From contig JAPLRU010000118.1 in NCBI GenBank assembly GCA_026399025.1, positions 1 to 32,907 on the forward strand: a DNA stretch of 32,907 bases. Reading direction: 5' to 3'. Below are positions 32,401 to 32,907 of this stretch, piece by piece. The notes below the pieces were generated by a model, which saw only the letters and a list, made by a program, of their open reading frames with translations, was not told where the DNA came from and searched no databases. Source of the DNA: Methylobacter sp. (lineage in GTDB: Bacteria > Pseudomonadota > Gammaproteobacteria > Methylococcales > Methylomonadaceae). The first letter of the stretch is position 1, and each line of letters begins with the position of its first letter. Made by a program: the position numbers and the translations under genes.

Positions 32401-32907
32401 ATTTGGACACGCCCGCCGCTTCCTCGATATGAATCCGCAAATCGTCCGGCTTGGCTTCGACCATCCGGGAAATCGTGCCCTGCTCGATAATCGCATAGCT
32501 TCTTGAACCTAAGCCGGTACCCAGGAAAATATCGGTAATGTCTTTCCGGCGGCAACGCGACCCGTTCAGCATAAACACCGAAGTGCCGTCGCGGCTGACT
32601 TGGCGTTTAATCGCGATGGTATCGTACTGCGAATATTCGCCGCCCAGCTTGCCTTCGGTATTATTAAACACCAGCTCTACGGAAGCCGTGCTGACCGGCT
32701 TGCGCCCCGACGAACCGTTAAAAATCACATCGGCCATGCTGCCGCCGCGCAAATGCTTGGCCGAACTTTCGCCCATCACCCAGCGCACCGCATCGATAAT
32801 ATTGGATTTGCCGCAGCCGTTAGGCCCGACAATCGCCGTCAAATTCCCGCTAATCGGAATAACCGTGGTATCAACAAAGGATTTAAAACCCGAAAGTTTG
32901 ATTTTTT
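29402..32907 (-). CDS. smc: Chromosome partition protein SMC (5' end outside window)
   Basis: An ATPase that forms the core of condensin and organises and segregates chromosomes. About 1,167 residues are visible; the beginning reads IKLSGFKSFVDTTVIPI, so only a few N-terminal residues lie beyond the edge. The Walker A GPNGCGKSNIIDAVRW is near the start. Two long coiled coils flank a hinge (around residues 500-640). The C-terminal head has the signature LLSGGEKALTAVAL, Walker B FCLLDEVDAPLDD and the H-loop LYISHNK. Size is normal for bacterial SMC. It heads the smc-zipA-(small gene)-ligA cluster; scpA/scpB are not in view. Confidence 0.97.
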   Translation of the reverse strand, partial: KIKLSGFKSFVDTTVIPISGNLTAIVGPNGCGKSNIIDAVRWVMGESSAKHLRGGSMADVIFNGSSGRKPVSTASVELVFNNTEGKLGGEYSQYDTIAIKRQVSRDGTSVFMLNGSRCRRKDITDIFLGTGLGSRSYAIIEQGTISRMVEAKPDDLRIHIEEAAGVSKYKERRSETETRMKHTRENLERLDDLRDEVEKQIKHLQKQAEKAEKYTELKKQERQFKLELLAMRWNTYHQAAKQLDEKLQQVAHEHNRLFVCVRDLDSAIEAKRAEHKTQQQQTNSFQGDYYRIVAEVSGLEQTIKHSESSREQTTIEINRLRQQAEQSLAELEADMQQLEEIKEALFEAEEALIVAEERQEDVLYHQQDVQQQKSAWQEHWEAYRSTHSSYKEQAEVQRVKNVQLENQNRQLQIRLDKLHGERTELEADDLQSEIDSLDAGIEIIEAQRDELQNRLEHLHRQIREQRQQIKQYHDELHTRRSEMQNVKGKITSLELLQQHAMGKDNKHLSAWLKSVDLTENRRLAEFLEVQSGWDTAVETVLGSYLEAICVDSADHVIPGLQRLTDESLMLVETGVKTSGYAESSPAHTRLLDKVKAPWDLSNLLAGIYCVEDAETARTLSVQLKAHESVIAPDGTWFGSGWIRIIRAKDSKTGVLQREKELRLLKQRQEDLHVEIETFEDQLESVETGLKEAEAQREAIQQQDNSLGSELSLKSAEFSAYSARLEHQQRRLEQVCNDIDDISRETADNAETIAEAQLLQEQAEQVMAEQEQKKQSLEALSQTLQAEQQRIDQAANEARLQVYSIKSQIESLRSSETLTAKQLDRLRLQHQQSLERIAELELNLQQTLTPIDGEKQQLEQMLIDKQQLETRLKQQRQVQDDSEAEITRLSEQHLRTQRALEKQKEALDTLRFELQESKVRRQTVNEQLKEIDADVAQVLQSLPEQAEENRWKTTLDDLLAQIERLGTINLTAIEEYKAQSERMNFLNEQHADLVEALQTLDQAISKIDKESRLRFKETFDKINTGLQEKFPKLFGGGHAYLELTEQDELESGVNIIARPPGKKNSSIHLLSGGEKALTAVALVFSIFELNPAPFCLLDEVDAPLDDANVGRFSKMVEEMSASVQFLYISHNKVTMEIAKQLAGVTMKEPGVSRMVAVDIEEAVSLAEI

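Noticed and set aside
31970-32506. A 178-codon plus-strand frame opposite smc
   Set aside because: It is a shadow of the smc coiled coil (Leu/Phe-rich antisense of Glu/Lys/Gln codons).
29402-32842. TTG at 32842 as the smc start
   Set aside because: The frame continues upstream through the conserved IKLSGFKSFVD segment to the window edge, so the true start is outside.

Overview
The window is a stretch of chromosome, about half GC, from a gammaproteobacterium. The smc-zipA-ligA block, the dsbA / cytochrome c4 / engB block, mpl, apaG-apaH and a DsbA/EmrAB/TolC-type envelope gene set all point there. The gene content and the abundant palindromic repeats resemble Methylococcales methanotrophs (Methylobacter-like), but no methane-oxidation gene is present, so that placement is an inference. 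No rRNA, tRNA, prophage or CRISPR array was seen.

Layout. 1-757: a REP-associated tyrosine transposase (RAYT) gene framed by pairs of REP hairpins. 777-2917 (minus): a periplasmic multicopper oxidase with a small exported Cys-rich protein directly upstream. 3426-5100 (plus): murI (glutamate racemase) and folA (dihydrofolate reductase), separated by a repeat element. 5175-6400 (minus): apaG-apaH. 6473-8927 (plus): an exported ankyrin-repeat protein and mpl (murein peptide recycling), separated by repeats. 9207-11038 (plus): trpD-trpC. 11838-14418 (minus): emrA-emrB, with a TetR-type palindromic operator just upstream of emrA. 14864-16742 (plus): the tetR regulator overlapping a tolC-family gene, which completes a tripartite efflux pump. 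16945-18581 (plus): YceI-like protein, beta-class-like glutathione transferase and a small coiled-coil/membrane protein. 18888-20429 (minus): a cytoplasmic GGDEF diguanylate cyclase. 20682-22063 (minus): dsbA and diheme cytochrome c4, divergent from engB (22170-22802). 22957-24801 (minus): a small membrane protein, a DUF1348 protein and a TSUP-family exporter. 25037-28276 (minus): a ligA 3' fragment, a membrane-anchored WD40 gene and full-length ligA. 28377-32907 (minus): a second small coiled-coil/membrane protein, zipA, and smc running off the right edge.

The most unusual content is non-coding. Four gaps carry copies of a MITE-like element of about 170-190 bp, with terminal inverted repeats AGRCTGTGAAAGTAT. 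Each copy sits in the loop of a REP hairpin and is flanked by a short direct duplication of that loop: CTCCGG in three copies and CGAAG in the fourth. The element itself contains a CACGAAG palindrome that also occurs alone elsewhere. Inside two of the element copies, and inside one unrelated nested palindrome, there is a further mini-insert of about 50 bp. The window therefore shows layers of hairpin repeats nested in one another, plus a RAYT gene that may be involved in mobilising at least the outer REP layer.

The second notable feature is at ligA. The last 38 codons of ligA are present twice, in diverged form, flanking a more AT-rich WD40 gene, as expected for an insertion at the ligA 3' end that left a displaced tail behind.
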